Source: Pseudomonas sp. RIT-562 (lineage in GTDB: Bacteria; Pseudomonadota; Gammaproteobacteria; Pseudomonadales; Pseudomonadaceae). Taken from it: 64,000 bases of DNA. The stretch is from positions 104,795 through 168,794 of the forward strand of contig NZ_JAPJIV010000013.1 in the NCBI RefSeq assembly GCF_026241895.1, written 5' to 3'. The notes beneath the pieces were generated by a model. That model saw nothing but the letters and a program-made list of their open reading frames with translations, had not been told where the DNA came from and did not search any database. How positions within the stretch are numbered: position 1 is the stretch's first letter; each line of letters opens with the position of its first letter. The translations under genes and the position numbers were made by a program. Positions 9,066 to 17,063 of this stretch are shown one piece after another.

Positions 9066-10310
9066 TCACCCCACTTCCGAATCCCAGATTACCGTCACGT
9101 TGCCTGAGTAATGCCGGGACTGTCCCGATTGGATCATGTCATCCACGTGGCTCGGCAGTATTTCAAAGTGCAGCGTTCCCGGTTTGCGGTCTACATAAAA
9201 GCCCGGCTGAAAAATTTGGTCTTCAGCCCATTTTAATAGCCGGCGGTTGACGGGTTGCCCGCCAGTATCCGTCAAGCCATGGGGAAGGCTTACGCTGGTG
9301 TTAATCGACGCGTTTCGTCCGGTGACGGAATCCTTCAACCCACAGCCTTGCCCCGAGTACACGGAACATTGCAGTTTCATCTTGAAACGGCCCGACGCGG
9401 CAATATTGAAGGTCTGATCCCGGAACAGTCGCGTCGGTTTACGTCCCTGGGCCAGCCAGGCTTGCCAGCCCCCCAAAGGGGCCAGTTCTACGCGATTGCC
9501 GCCGGGGGGAATATCCACTTTCAGGGTATGTTCGACGTTCAGGGTGAAGTTCAGGGTGATCAAGTCGTCATCGGGCAACATGACATCGCCCATGTCGAAA
9601 TCCCGATGCGGCCCTACGCCGTAGTTCAATACACCGCGGTATGTACCAGTCGACATCTTGAGCGGGTTGGGCGTGATCAGCTCATAGGAAAAGCCGGCGT
9701 TTTCGTAAGCAAATTGAAGGTCCTGGGGGATATCCTTCTGTGCCTGTTTGGCGCACACGCCCGCGTCCGCCGGCACCCGCCAGAAAAAAGCGTAATACTT
9801 GGCATGGCCGTAACCCACTCCACCATATTGACAAGGAAAGGGGGCGTTCACCCACGAACTTTGCCAAACACCTTCCGGCAGCGGGTCCTTGATGGTGTAG
9901 GCCGCCCCGACACCTGTTACACGCATACTTACCGTCTCGACTTCACCGGTTTCTTCGTGAGTGACCGAAACATCTCTCCAGGACGAGGGCACCCGGACCA
10001 TGGCGCCTTGTCGTTCATCATGCATCGCGGCAATGGGCGCGATGGCTCGGAAGCGAATCGGCAATGCGATACTGAAAACCCCGTTCTCGCAGTACTCGGG
10101 ATGATCCTTGCAGTAGCCGCCGGGCGGTGTGGTGTTTTTAAAGGCATTTTTCATGGGGTTTGCCGAATCAGGCCTGAACACGGCCGTCATATCCATAGTC
10201 ACCGCACCGGCCGACGAGGCAAAAGCGCTCGAAAACAACCCCGCCAACACCGATGCACCTCGGGCCCTCAACGTCCTTATTGCTTGTGTGTCTCGCACAT
10301 TGCACTCCAT
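9066..10310 (-). CDS. CblD/CfaE-like pilus tip adhesin, copy 2
   Basis: A 414-residue secreted protein, last gene of the pilus operon. A signal peptide is likely within residues 1-36 (start MECNVRDTQ; GGAAG 6-10 bases before the ATG). The family (CblD of Burkholderia cable pili, CfaE of ETEC CFA/I) forms the pilus tip and starts assembly: an N-terminal receptor-binding half and a C-terminal pilin half. The C-terminal half here carries GGWQAWL, QGRKPTRLFRDQTFNI, SLPHGLTD, YVDRKPGTLHFEI and YSGNVTVIWDSEV, all shared with the adjacent gene at 10333-11595, from which it is separated by 22 bases. The N-terminal half is more divergent and has paired cysteines (YCKDHPEYC). It is therefore a paralogue from tandem duplication, possibly with a different ligand. 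Confidence 0.75.
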   Translation of the reverse strand: MECNVRDTQAIRTLRARGASVLAGLFSSAFASSAGAVTMDMTAVFRPDSANPMKNAFKNTTPPGGYCKDHPEYCENGVFSIALPIRFRAIAPIAAMHDERQGAMVRVPSSWRDVSVTHEETGEVETVSMRVTGVGAAYTIKDPLPEGVWQSSWVNAPFPCQYGGVGYGHAKYYAFFWRVPADAGVCAKQAQKDIPQDLQFAYENAGFSYELITPNPLKMSTGTYRGVLNYGVGPHRDFDMGDVMLPDDDLITLNFTLNVEHTLKVDIPPGGNRVELAPLGGWQAWLAQGRKPTRLFRDQTFNIAASGRFKMKLQCSVYSGQGCGLKDSVTGRNASINTSVSLPHGLTDTGGQPVNRRLLKWAEDQIFQPGFYVDRKPGTLHFEILPSHVDDMIQSGQSRHYSGNVTVIWDSEVG

Positions 10311-10332
10311 GTTTTCTTCCCCTTCACCGTCT

Positions 10333-11595
10333 CTAAACTTCCGAATCCCAGATCACCGTCACATTGCCCGAGTACTGCCGTTTTGTTCCCGTGTGGATCA
10401 TCTCGGGCACTGCATCGGCGGGGATTTCGAAATGCAGCGTTCCCGGTTTACGGTCCACATAAATACCCGGCTGGAACAGTTCGGTACCGCTCCCATCTCG
10501 CAGAAGTTGACGGCGGCTGACGGCTTGACCACCACCGTCGGTCAAGCCATGGGGAAGACTGACGCTGATCTTCAGTGGCACCACATCGCCTGATTCAGGC
10601 TCGCGTAACGAACAGGTTTTGCCGTCCTGGCTGTATTGGCATTCCAGGTTCATCTTGAAACGCGAACTCGCCGAGATATTGAATGTTTGATCCCGGAACA
10701 ATCGCGTCGGCTTTCGGCCCTGCTGCAGCCAGGCTTGCCAGCCACCCTGGGGCACCAGTTCGACCTGGTTGCCACCCGGGGGAATATCGACTTTGAGCGT
10801 GTGTTTCACGTCCAAGGTGAAGTTGAGGGTCAGTTCCGATTTGTTGGGGATCATCACGTCGCCCATATCAAAATCGGCATTCGGACCGAGCCTGTATGTC
10901 AACTGTCCGAAATATTTGCCCGAAGACATGCCCAACGGGTTGGGCGTCTCCAGTTCGTACGCGAAGTCGAGGTTGTCGTAACGCAGCCAGGGAATCTCGA
11001 ACTGGGCCTGCCGCGAACAAACCCCGTCAGCGGGCGTCTTCCAGAAAAAACTATAGGCGTTGGTCCATATCCACCCTATACCGCTATAAACACACGGCGC
11101 CGGCGGGTTGACCCAGGTCACGCCCCATAATTTCCAATGCGCATCTCGATAAGTCTCAGTAGGGCCGACCAGTTTCATGATGTCTTCAGTCACATACTTG
11201 GACCCCAATCCGGCAATGCGAACCCTCACCGTTTCCGCTTCACCGGTGGCTTCATGCACCACCGATAAGTCCCGCCATTGTGTCGGGACTTTGAACATGG
11301 CGCCCTGACGAACAGAGACATGGTTGGCCAGAATTGGCCCATTGGAGTCGAACTGGATCGGCACCTGCAGACTGAACATCTCATTGTCCCGACACTCACT
11401 GGGGTTGCTCGCGCAATAACCGCTGGAAGGCGTGTCGTTGATGAATTTATTGCGCTGCGGGTTGCCGGAGTCCGGTTTGAACGAGGCTTGAATCGAGACC
11501 TCTTCAGCCGATGCAATCGGCCAGCAGATCACCAGTAAAAAAAGCGTGGCGATACGACGACGCCCGCTTCGAACGAATGCCATTGAAGGGTTCAT
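10333..11595 (-). CDS. CblD/CfaE-like pilus tip adhesin, copy 1
   Basis: A 420-residue protein with a basic N-terminus and signal peptide (MNPSMAFVRSGRRRIATLF, cleavage likely after PIASA). The N-terminal half has FKPDSGNPQRNKFINDTP and the cysteine pair YCASNPSEC, equivalent to those of the downstream paralogue. The C-terminal half shares the pilin-like blocks DIPPGGN, GGWQAWL, QGRKPTRLFRDQTFNI, SLPHGLTDGGGQ and YSGNVTVIWDSEV. It is the candidate tip and initiator subunit of the pilus, recognised by the chaperone at 12117-12857. Its ATG overlaps the stop of the minor pilin gene by four bases (ATGA), so the two are probably translationally coupled. Met5 (11583) is an alternative start. Confidence 0.78.
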   Translation of the reverse strand: MNPSMAFVRSGRRRIATLFLLVICWPIASAEEVSIQASFKPDSGNPQRNKFINDTPSSGYCASNPSECRDNEMFSLQVPIQFDSNGPILANHVSVRQGAMFKVPTQWRDLSVVHEATGEAETVRVRIAGLGSKYVTEDIMKLVGPTETYRDAHWKLWGVTWVNPPAPCVYSGIGWIWTNAYSFFWKTPADGVCSRQAQFEIPWLRYDNLDFAYELETPNPLGMSSGKYFGQLTYRLGPNADFDMGDVMIPNKSELTLNFTLDVKHTLKVDIPPGGNQVELVPQGGWQAWLQQGRKPTRLFRDQTFNISASSRFKMNLECQYSQDGKTCSLREPESGDVVPLKISVSLPHGLTDGGGQAVSRRQLLRDGSGTELFQPGIYVDRKPGTLHFEIPADAVPEMIHTGTKRQYSGNVTVIWDSEV

Positions 11596-12107
11596 TCCAT
11601 CCTGCCTTCCGGGAGCACGGCATTGAAGATCATGTTGACGCTGCCGAAATAATTGCCGGGTTTGTAAAGCCCGTCCGGGGGCGGCATTGGTACGATTTCC
11701 AGCAAGACGCGTTTGCCCATTGCGGCATCGCTCATGGAAACCACTTCTGTATTTTCTGCCTCGCTCAATACCAGGCCGTTAAACGAAACCTGCAAACGAA
11801 TGTCATGGGCGTCGGTGCCGTTGGACAGGTACGGCCGCCCTTCAAGCCTCGCCTCGATAGAGCCGGCCTGGTTTTTCACATCGAAGTGTTTACGCAAGCT
11901 ACCCAGCGTCGACGAAGCCAGGTTCCACGGCAGCCGCTGCTCACGATGAATCCAGCCAGGGTCGGACGCAATGACATAAAACGCCTGGGTCGGAATCGTC
12001 ACAAACACCTCGAAGTGATGCACCTCGCGGGCGGCGAAGACCGAAGAAACTGCCAACACTGCAGCGCTCGACAAAAGTCCAACCGTCAGTTTCTGGAACA
12101 TGCTCAT
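11592..12107 (-). CDS. CS1-type pilus minor subunit
   Basis: About 171 residues with a signal peptide (MSMFQKLTVGLLSSAAVLA ending near VFAAR) and a mature domain resembling the major pilin at 15527-16021: both have an EVxxxIPT/SKxFYV-like strand near the N-terminus, a central LRKHFDVKN / YDIQHTLGS segment, and a similar C-terminal end (FNAVLP versus VIFDAMP). I read it as a second, probably minor, shaft or adaptor subunit near the tip. A GTG at 12110 and an ATG at 12101 are alternative starts. It lies 9 bases after the chaperone gene and overlaps the first adhesin gene. Confidence 0.7.
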   Translation of the reverse strand: MSMFQKLTVGLLSSAAVLAVSSVFAAREVHHFEVFVTIPTQAFYVIASDPGWIHREQRLPWNLASSTLGSLRKHFDVKNQAGSIEARLEGRPYLSNGTDAHDIRLQVSFNGLVLSEAENTEVVSMSDAAMGKRVLLEIVPMPPPDGLYKPGNYFGSVNMIFNAVLPEGRME

Positions 12108-12116
12108 CACCCGGAG

Positions 12117-12857
12117 TTACCCCTTTACATCGAGTATTTTGCTGCCTTCGCCTTCGACCAGCCTGAAGTTGTACTGCCGGCCGCCCTGCTTCTCGAACTG
12201 GAACGTGCGGCCCGCGAGAATGTGGTGTTTGGTGGTCGGCTGGCAGTCCTGCTCGCTTTTGATCGAGCAATCCTTGAACTCATCGATCACCACCACGGTG
12301 TTGCCGTTGTTGCGAATCCGGTAATGGCCCGGTTCGTTCTCGATCACGCTGTCGTAGCGAGCATCTTTAGGCCGCACGAAAAACACGGCGCCGTAACCGG
12401 CGAGCACGGTCACTCCTGCGGACAGCTCTTTTTTGTAGCCTTCGCGCTCTTCGCTGGACACCGCGAACTCATCTTCTTTCTCTGGCACCACCGGGACAAA
12501 GCGCACACGGAAATAGCGTTCCCGGTCGCGCTCGCCCATGTACAGCAGGCGCGTGCCCTGCATGCCGTTCGCCGGCACGATCAGCCGGGCGGGGCTGGCC
12601 ATCAGTCCATCGCGGGCATTGCCGTCGGCCTGGGACTGGACCGGCACTTCGCGCGCAGTGCCGTCTGCTTCATAGAGGATCTCGAGGATATTGACCTTGA
12701 CGAATGCAGTGCTGTCGCCACCATTGAAGACTCGTTTCAGGTACGTACTTTTTTCCCCGTCCAGATAGTCATACACGGTGCCTATATTGATGCTCGGGCC
12801 GGCGTACGCCGTCTGGGTGAACAAACTAAAACCAAGTACTGCCAAGAGACGTTTCAT
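12117..12857 (-). CDS. Periplasmic pilus chaperone (CfaA/CblB-like)
   Basis: A 246-residue periplasmic protein with signal peptide MKRLLAVLGFSLFTQTAYA. The rest has the two-domain immunoglobulin-like plan of pilus chaperones: an N-terminal domain with YLDGEKSTYLKRVFNGGDS, a region with RLIVPANGMQGTRLLYMGE and RYFRVRFVPV (equivalent to the subunit-binding G1 strand of this fold), and a C-terminal domain with RIRNNGNTVVVIDEFKDC. It belongs to the alternate chaperone-usher clade rather than the FimC/PapD clade, as shown by its partners. It would hold pilin subunits and pass them to the usher encoded immediately upstream (39-base gap). Confidence 0.75.
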   Translation of the reverse strand: MKRLLAVLGFSLFTQTAYAGPSINIGTVYDYLDGEKSTYLKRVFNGGDSTAFVKVNILEILYEADGTAREVPVQSQADGNARDGLMASPARLIVPANGMQGTRLLYMGERDRERYFRVRFVPVVPEKEDEFAVSSEEREGYKKELSAGVTVLAGYGAVFFVRPKDARYDSVIENEPGHYRIRNNGNTVVVIDEFKDCSIKSEQDCQPTTKHHILAGRTFQFEKQGGRQYNFRLVEGEGSKILDVKG

Positions 12858-12896
12858 CGTCTTTACCTCATCGATTAATTGCGTATGACCGGGCGA

Positions 12897-15419
12897 TCAG
12901 CCCGCCGTCGGAGCCATAAGATTCGCGTCTGCCAAGGTGTCCGGCGTGCAACGCAAATCACCGATCATCAACACATTGTTTTCAGTACGGCCTCTGCTGG
13001 TATCCAGACGGAACTGGCACAGCAATTGATTGCCATGTCGCACTTCCAGGGTTGGGGAGCCGGCGTTCATTTCCATGGAGAAGAAGCCGTCCACCTCACT
13101 CACGCCGCGACTGGCGTGATTGATAATGTGGTGGCCCTTGAGCGGGTTGCCCTGAGGGTCGATCAGGCGGCCCAGCACGGTGAGGGTTCGCATCACTTTG
13201 ACCTGCCGGTATTCCACGCCGCCCTTGTTCAGGTGATAGCTGGAACGGGCGGGCTGAATGGTCGCGGCCGGGACGTGATTGCCTTCGAAATCAAAACTGA
13301 CGGAGCTGCTTTTGTACGCCGTGAGCGGCACGAAATTGCGCCCGGGCTTGAGTACCGCGCTGCCGCCGCTCAGATCATCAGCACGCAGGGCGATGTCTTC
13401 GATGTCCGATTCGACGTCGATGATCATCCCCGCACCGTTGCGGTGGTACTGGCTGGTCATCACCATCTTCTGCCCGCCAACGGCCACGGTGCTGTCGAGG
13501 TTCAGCCCGCCGGTCAAATCGTTGTTATAGGACGAACGCTGGATAAAACCGTCGCCGTTAACCAGGTCGGTACTCATGGTGGCCATGGCATTCAACCCGA
13601 CGCCGTAGGTATCGGTGATGGCCGTGGCGGAGACGCTTTGCAGCACATGGTCCTGAAGGGTTTTGCGGTAGCTGATCGAGGCATTGTTATCCCGACCGCC
13701 CTCACGAGCAGTGCGTGAGCCGATGCTTGCGGAAATCTGTTCGCCGACGCCGCCCAAGGCGACGTTCACACTCAAGTCGATACCGCGGTTGCGATCGTCC
13801 CCCGAGCTGACACTGCCCGGCCGGTCGAACAGCGACAGTCGCCAATTGGCGTCACTGCCAAACAGTTGAGTGCGCTGGGTCCAGCCAAGATCCACGCCGG
13901 TGCCGTTGGTATTACCTTCACTGTGGGAAACCCGGGCATTGACCGAGTTTTTGCTCGTAAGGCGGTGGTTGATCGACAGCGAAGAATTGCTGGTCTGGCC
14001 GACAAACACATTGCGCTGCCGCACGCGCGTGCCGTCGGGCAAGGTCTCGTACAGCCGGGTGGTGTCGAGCCAGCTGCGGTTATGGCTGGCGACAATGCTG
14101 CCGCTGCCATAGGAGTAGAGGCCCTGTACATCGAGCCCGGTGCCGTAGTCTTCGGTCTGATAGACGTTGGCGTAGACACTGGCATTGTTGACGATCGTCC
14201 AATCAACCGAAGTGCCGTACTGCAGCGAGTCGCGCACCTGTCGCCCGCTCAACCCCAGGATGACGCGTGGGTGCAGCAGGAAGTTGAGCGCCGCACCGGC
14301 GGTCACGTCTCCATCATCCTGCTCATCCCAGTTGCTGAGCACTTTGGACTCACGACCGGCAAACAGGTTGTAGCGCCAGCGATCTTCGTGATTGCGCCAG
14401 TTATTCGGTTTGTAGACCAGCTCCTGAGTGCTGGAGGTAATTTGGCCGTCTTCGATCAGGCGCACTTCGACTTCGTAGATCCCGCCCGGCAGCGGCCGGG
14501 TATCGAGGGTCTGCAACCCGGCGGGTATCGCCTGGGTATTGATCAGTAAACCGTCGCGGTAGATTTCGACCGAGCCTTGACGATTGGCCGTGACATAAAT
14601 CGGATAGACCGCCGGTTTCGGGTTGTTGATCGCCAGGCTGTCGGAACTGCCATACATGACGCCCACCGCGCTGTCGGGGGTGGTGCCGAAAGTACGCGGT
14701 TGGCGGGTCAGCCCTTCGGACGAGGGCGTGAACAAACCCAGGCGCAGAAAACTGCCCTCGAGTTCGCGCTGGGTGTAGAGCTCATTCACCGAGTGATAAA
14801 GCTGATTATCCAGGCCACCGAGTCGTGACAGTTGAATGTTGACCGCTTGAGTCCAGTTGCCCAGGCTGCTACTGGCCTCAAGGCCATAGCGCCCGCCAAG
14901 GTCCTGGTTTTGACCGCCATTGAGATTCAACTGGTTGCGTACGATCAACCCGGTGCTGCCGTTTTCCGGCAGCCTGTAGTAACGCTGCAGCTGATCATCA
15001 CGCTCGGCGTTCTGCGTGGCGATCGATACCAGGGAGTTTTCCAGGCTGTAGTGAACAGCCAATAGTTGCTCGGGGCATTTCGCCTGGCAGGCACCCAAAG
15101 CGACGCCCTGTTGCAGGTAGTGGGCCCAGATCTCGCGCTCACTGGGTTTGATCGTGCTGTCGCTGATATCGGCGAAGTCAACTAGGGTGAGGCGGTCATC
15201 GCGAGTCAACACGACCATCGCCTCACCAAGAAACTGTTGGTCAAGTTCCACACGCACCGCCAGCGGTACATCGAAGAAGTGCTCTTCGAATTCGCTCGGC
15301 AACCCTTTGGCCTGCGCCAACAAACTGCGGGGTGTATGGCCATTTTCCATAGGCGCGGCAAGTGCCGTTGTGCAGAAAATAAGGGCAAGCGCCGTCGCGA
15401 TGGGCGTCATCGGGAACAT
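12897..15419 (-). CDS. Outer membrane usher of CS1/Cbl-type pilus
   Basis: An 840-residue outer-membrane usher. A signal peptide (MFPMTPIATALALIFCTTALAA) precedes an N-terminal region that differs from FimD, as expected for the CfaC/CblC/TcfC group. A central domain (PIYVTANRQGSVEIYRDG, with PGGIYEVEVRLIEDG) matches the small E-set-like domain of TcfC ushers. The barrel follows, with alternating strands, and the C-terminal domain from about residue 690 contains SSVSFDFEGNHVPAA and LIDPQGNPLKGHHIINHAS with two late cysteines. It secretes and polymerises the subunits encoded around it. It is separated from the pilin gene by a hairpin that probably limits usher expression. Confidence 0.8.
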   Translation of the reverse strand: MFPMTPIATALALIFCTTALAAPMENGHTPRSLLAQAKGLPSEFEEHFFDVPLAVRVELDQQFLGEAMVVLTRDDRLTLVDFADISDSTIKPSEREIWAHYLQQGVALGACQAKCPEQLLAVHYSLENSLVSIATQNAERDDQLQRYYRLPENGSTGLIVRNQLNLNGGQNQDLGGRYGLEASSSLGNWTQAVNIQLSRLGGLDNQLYHSVNELYTQRELEGSFLRLGLFTPSSEGLTRQPRTFGTTPDSAVGVMYGSSDSLAINNPKPAVYPIYVTANRQGSVEIYRDGLLINTQAIPAGLQTLDTRPLPGGIYEVEVRLIEDGQITSSTQELVYKPNNWRNHEDRWRYNLFAGRESKVLSNWDEQDDGDVTAGAALNFLLHPRVILGLSGRQVRDSLQYGTSVDWTIVNNASVYANVYQTEDYGTGLDVQGLYSYGSGSIVASHNRSWLDTTRLYETLPDGTRVRQRNVFVGQTSNSSLSINHRLTSKNSVNARVSHSEGNTNGTGVDLGWTQRTQLFGSDANWRLSLFDRPGSVSSGDDRNRGIDLSVNVALGGVGEQISASIGSRTAREGGRDNNASISYRKTLQDHVLQSVSATAITDTYGVGLNAMATMSTDLVNGDGFIQRSSYNNDLTGGLNLDSTVAVGGQKMVMTSQYHRNGAGMIIDVESDIEDIALRADDLSGGSAVLKPGRNFVPLTAYKSSSVSFDFEGNHVPAATIQPARSSYHLNKGGVEYRQVKVMRTLTVLGRLIDPQGNPLKGHHIINHASRGVSEVDGFFSMEMNAGSPTLEVRHGNQLLCQFRLDTSRGRTENNVLMIGDLRCTPDTLADANLMAPTAG

Positions 15420-15452
15420 GAACGAAATACTCTTTGGGTAAATTCGGTAAAC

Positions 15453-15486
15453 CCGACCGGCAGGTGATTACTCAACTGCCGGTCGG
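15453..15486 (-). terminator. Intra-operon hairpin between pilin and usher
   Basis: Perfect 11-base stem (CCGACCGGCAG / CTGCCGGTCGG) with a 12-base loop, in the 107-base gap after the major pilin gene. There is no T run, so I read it as an attenuating or 3'-stabilising hairpin that would keep pilin mRNA in excess over usher mRNA, as is common in pilus operons. Confidence 0.55.
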
Positions 15487-15526
15487 TCTGGCCAGCCACC
15501 AAGGATCAACCTTGATCCGCAATCTT

Positions 15527-16021
15527 TTATGGAATACGTGGCATCGCGTCGAAGATCACCACCGGGTTGGCGGCATACAGGCCAACCTGGGTCGCCGTCG
15601 GCTTGGCCGCCTTGATGCGCAGCTCGGCACGCATGCCGCCATTGGACTCGGTATCACCAACCACCTCCTGGCTTACACCGGTCAACGTCACGCCGTTGAA
15701 GGTGTAGGTCAGGGCGATGTTTTGCGCTGGATTACCGTTGAACAGGGGTTGCGGACCACCTTCGACATACGCGCCGACCGAACCAAGGGTGTGCTGGATG
15801 TCGTACGTGCCGGTCACATCAGTCAGGCTGCCGGTACCGACAAGGTATTGCATTCTTTCGTCTTTACCGAAGTCCGGGTTGACTGGCTGTGCGTGAAAGA
15901 CCTTGCTTGGAATGTCAGCGGTGATGTTGATGGAAGAGCGCGATTCCTCTGCAGCGAACGCCATCGAAGAACTCAGGGCCAGGACGGTCATAGGAACGGC
16001 GATTGCAAACTTCTTGAACAT
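15527..16021 (-). CDS. CS1-type pilus major subunit (pilin)
   Basis: A 164-residue pilin from the ATG at 16019-16021; earlier in-frame codons extend through leader sequence without a ribosome site, whereas CAGGTACTC lies about 9 bases before this ATG. The signal peptide is MFKKFAIAVPMTVLALSSS, cleaved near AFAAEE. The mature part (INITADIPSKVFHAQPVNPD, with YDIQHTLGSVGAYVEG and ALTYTFNGVTL) matches CS1/CFA/I-type major fimbrial subunits. It lacks the cysteine pair of classical FimA pilins, which is typical of this family. It is the first gene of the pilus operon, with a long AT-rich leader. Confidence 0.8.
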   Translation of the reverse strand: MFKKFAIAVPMTVLALSSSMAFAAEESRSSINITADIPSKVFHAQPVNPDFGKDERMQYLVGTGSLTDVTGTYDIQHTLGSVGAYVEGGPQPLFNGNPAQNIALTYTFNGVTLTGVSQEVVGDTESNGGMRAELRIKAAKPTATQVGLYAANPVVIFDAMPRIP

Positions 16022-16487
16022 TGTTGAGTACCTGTATTTTTTCAAAGGAATGGTCTGTTGAAATTTGGGCCCTGTTGCCATCCGTGATGGCAATTTGATC
16101 CAACTTTCGACGGGGAGAATGATCAACCAATTCTTCAAGAAAGTAAGTACGTAACTTCCGATAAACATGTAGTAAAAGTGATCCACGACTCGCGGGAAAA
16201 TTCATTTAAAAACAGCAACTAATAAGTTTAACCTTCAGAACTATACTACACACAGTTTTAACTAAAAAAGCATACAGAGTTAATCCCCTTTATTTCCGGG
16301 CATGTCGTCACTTATATATAAATAACAGCAGGATAATTAGGTTAATCACTCTAAAATGCAACACGGTTTTTTCGGTGAAAGGCTCAATTTCCTACAAGGC
16401 GAAGCCCTTGACCGCTCGTCCGTTGTGCTTGCGCCGACCATAAGATATATCTTACGTTGTATCTAAACACGACGAGAGAAGACGCAG
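16022..16487. other. AT-rich divergent control region of pilus operon and PadR operon
   Basis: This 466-base gap is clearly richer in A+T than the surroundings, especially 16200-16370, and has no supported gene. It must hold the pilin promoter (minus strand) and the PadR promoter (plus strand). A perfect hairpin (TTGCCAT / ATGGCAA, 16075-16093) lies in the pilin leader. The PadR-side elements are listed separately. Such AT-rich stretches upstream of surface genes are often bound by H-NS-like MvaT proteins in Pseudomonas; that is inference. Confidence 0.6.
16423..16454 (+). promoter_or_regulatory. Candidate promoter with palindromic operator for padR-reductase operon
   Basis: A perfect 14-base palindrome TAAGATATATCTTA lies at 16441-16454, 33 bases before the PadR start codon. 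A possible sigma70 promoter (TTGTGC at 16423-16428, 17-base spacer, TATATC at 16446-16451) places the palindrome over the -10 element, so repressor binding would block RNA polymerase. YqjI, the E. coli homologue, represses itself and yqjH through similar inverted TATATCTT-type sites. A partial second copy (GTATCTA) follows. Confidence 0.6.
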
Positions 16488-17063
16488 ATGAGAGACCATC
16501 ATTCCCCCCACCGCGAACACGGCGACGGTCGCGACGGTTTCGAAAAACGCCCAGGGCGCGAGCGCGGTGGCCGCGGGCCACGGGTGTTTGCCCCAGGCGA
16601 TCTGAAACTCCTGCTGCTTGCGCTAATCGCTGAGCAGCCCTGTCACGGTTATGACCTGATCCGCCAGATCGAAGGCATGTTCGATGGCGCCTACAGCCCC
16701 AGCCCCGGCGTGATCTACCCAACCCTGACGTTCCTGGAAGAGAGCGAAATGATCCAGGGCGACGCTGAAGGCGGAAAAAAACGCTACAGCGCGACCGATG
16801 CCGGACGTCTGTCCTTAAGCGAGCAAGCGATTGCACTGGAAGGCGTGCGCACACGCATCGATGTGAGCAAACGCTCGCTGCGCGGCCATGATCGCCCACC
16901 AGAAATCCACGAAGCGGTGCATAACTTGCGTCACGCTTTGCAACTGCACCACGGACGCTGGAGCGCACAAGAGATCGTGAGGGTCAGCGCGCTGCTCAAC
17001 GACACCGCCAAAGCCATAGTCGACGGCCCTGCCGTTCAACCCGTACAGGAGAAAGCCGAATGA
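16488..17063 (+). CDS. PadR-family metal-responsive repressor (YqjI-like)
   Basis: A 191-residue regulator. The N-terminus is rich in histidine (HHSPHREHGDG, residues 4-14), as in E. coli YqjI where this segment binds nickel. The PadR winged helix follows at about 35-115: KLLLLALIAEQPCHGYDLI, then SPGVIYPTLTFLEE and the wing GKKRYSATDAGRL. A C-terminal helical part (about 120-180) would dimerise. The start is supported by GAGAGAAGA 9 bases upstream. Its stop overlaps the reductase gene start (ATGA), so the repressor and its presumed target are one operon. Expected role: repression of the ferric-siderophore reductase, relieved by excess metal such as nickel that disturbs iron homeostasis. Confidence 0.82.
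   Translation: MRDHHSPHREHGDGRDGFEKRPGRERGGRGPRVFAPGDLKLLLLALIAEQPCHGYDLIRQIEGMFDGAYSPSPGVIYPTLTFLEESEMIQGDAEGGKKRYSATDAGRLSLSEQAIALEGVRTRIDVSKRSLRGHDRPPEIHEAVHNLRHALQLHHGRWSAQEIVRVSALLNDTAKAIVDGPAVQPVQEKAE

Noticed and set aside
9255..10520. 421-codon plus-strand frame across both adhesin genes
   Set aside because: Runs antisense through two paralogous genes and their gap; composition and lack of a ribosome site mark it as a shadow.
12879..13718. 279-codon plus-strand frame inside the usher gene
   Set aside because: Antisense shadow of the usher with no start signal.
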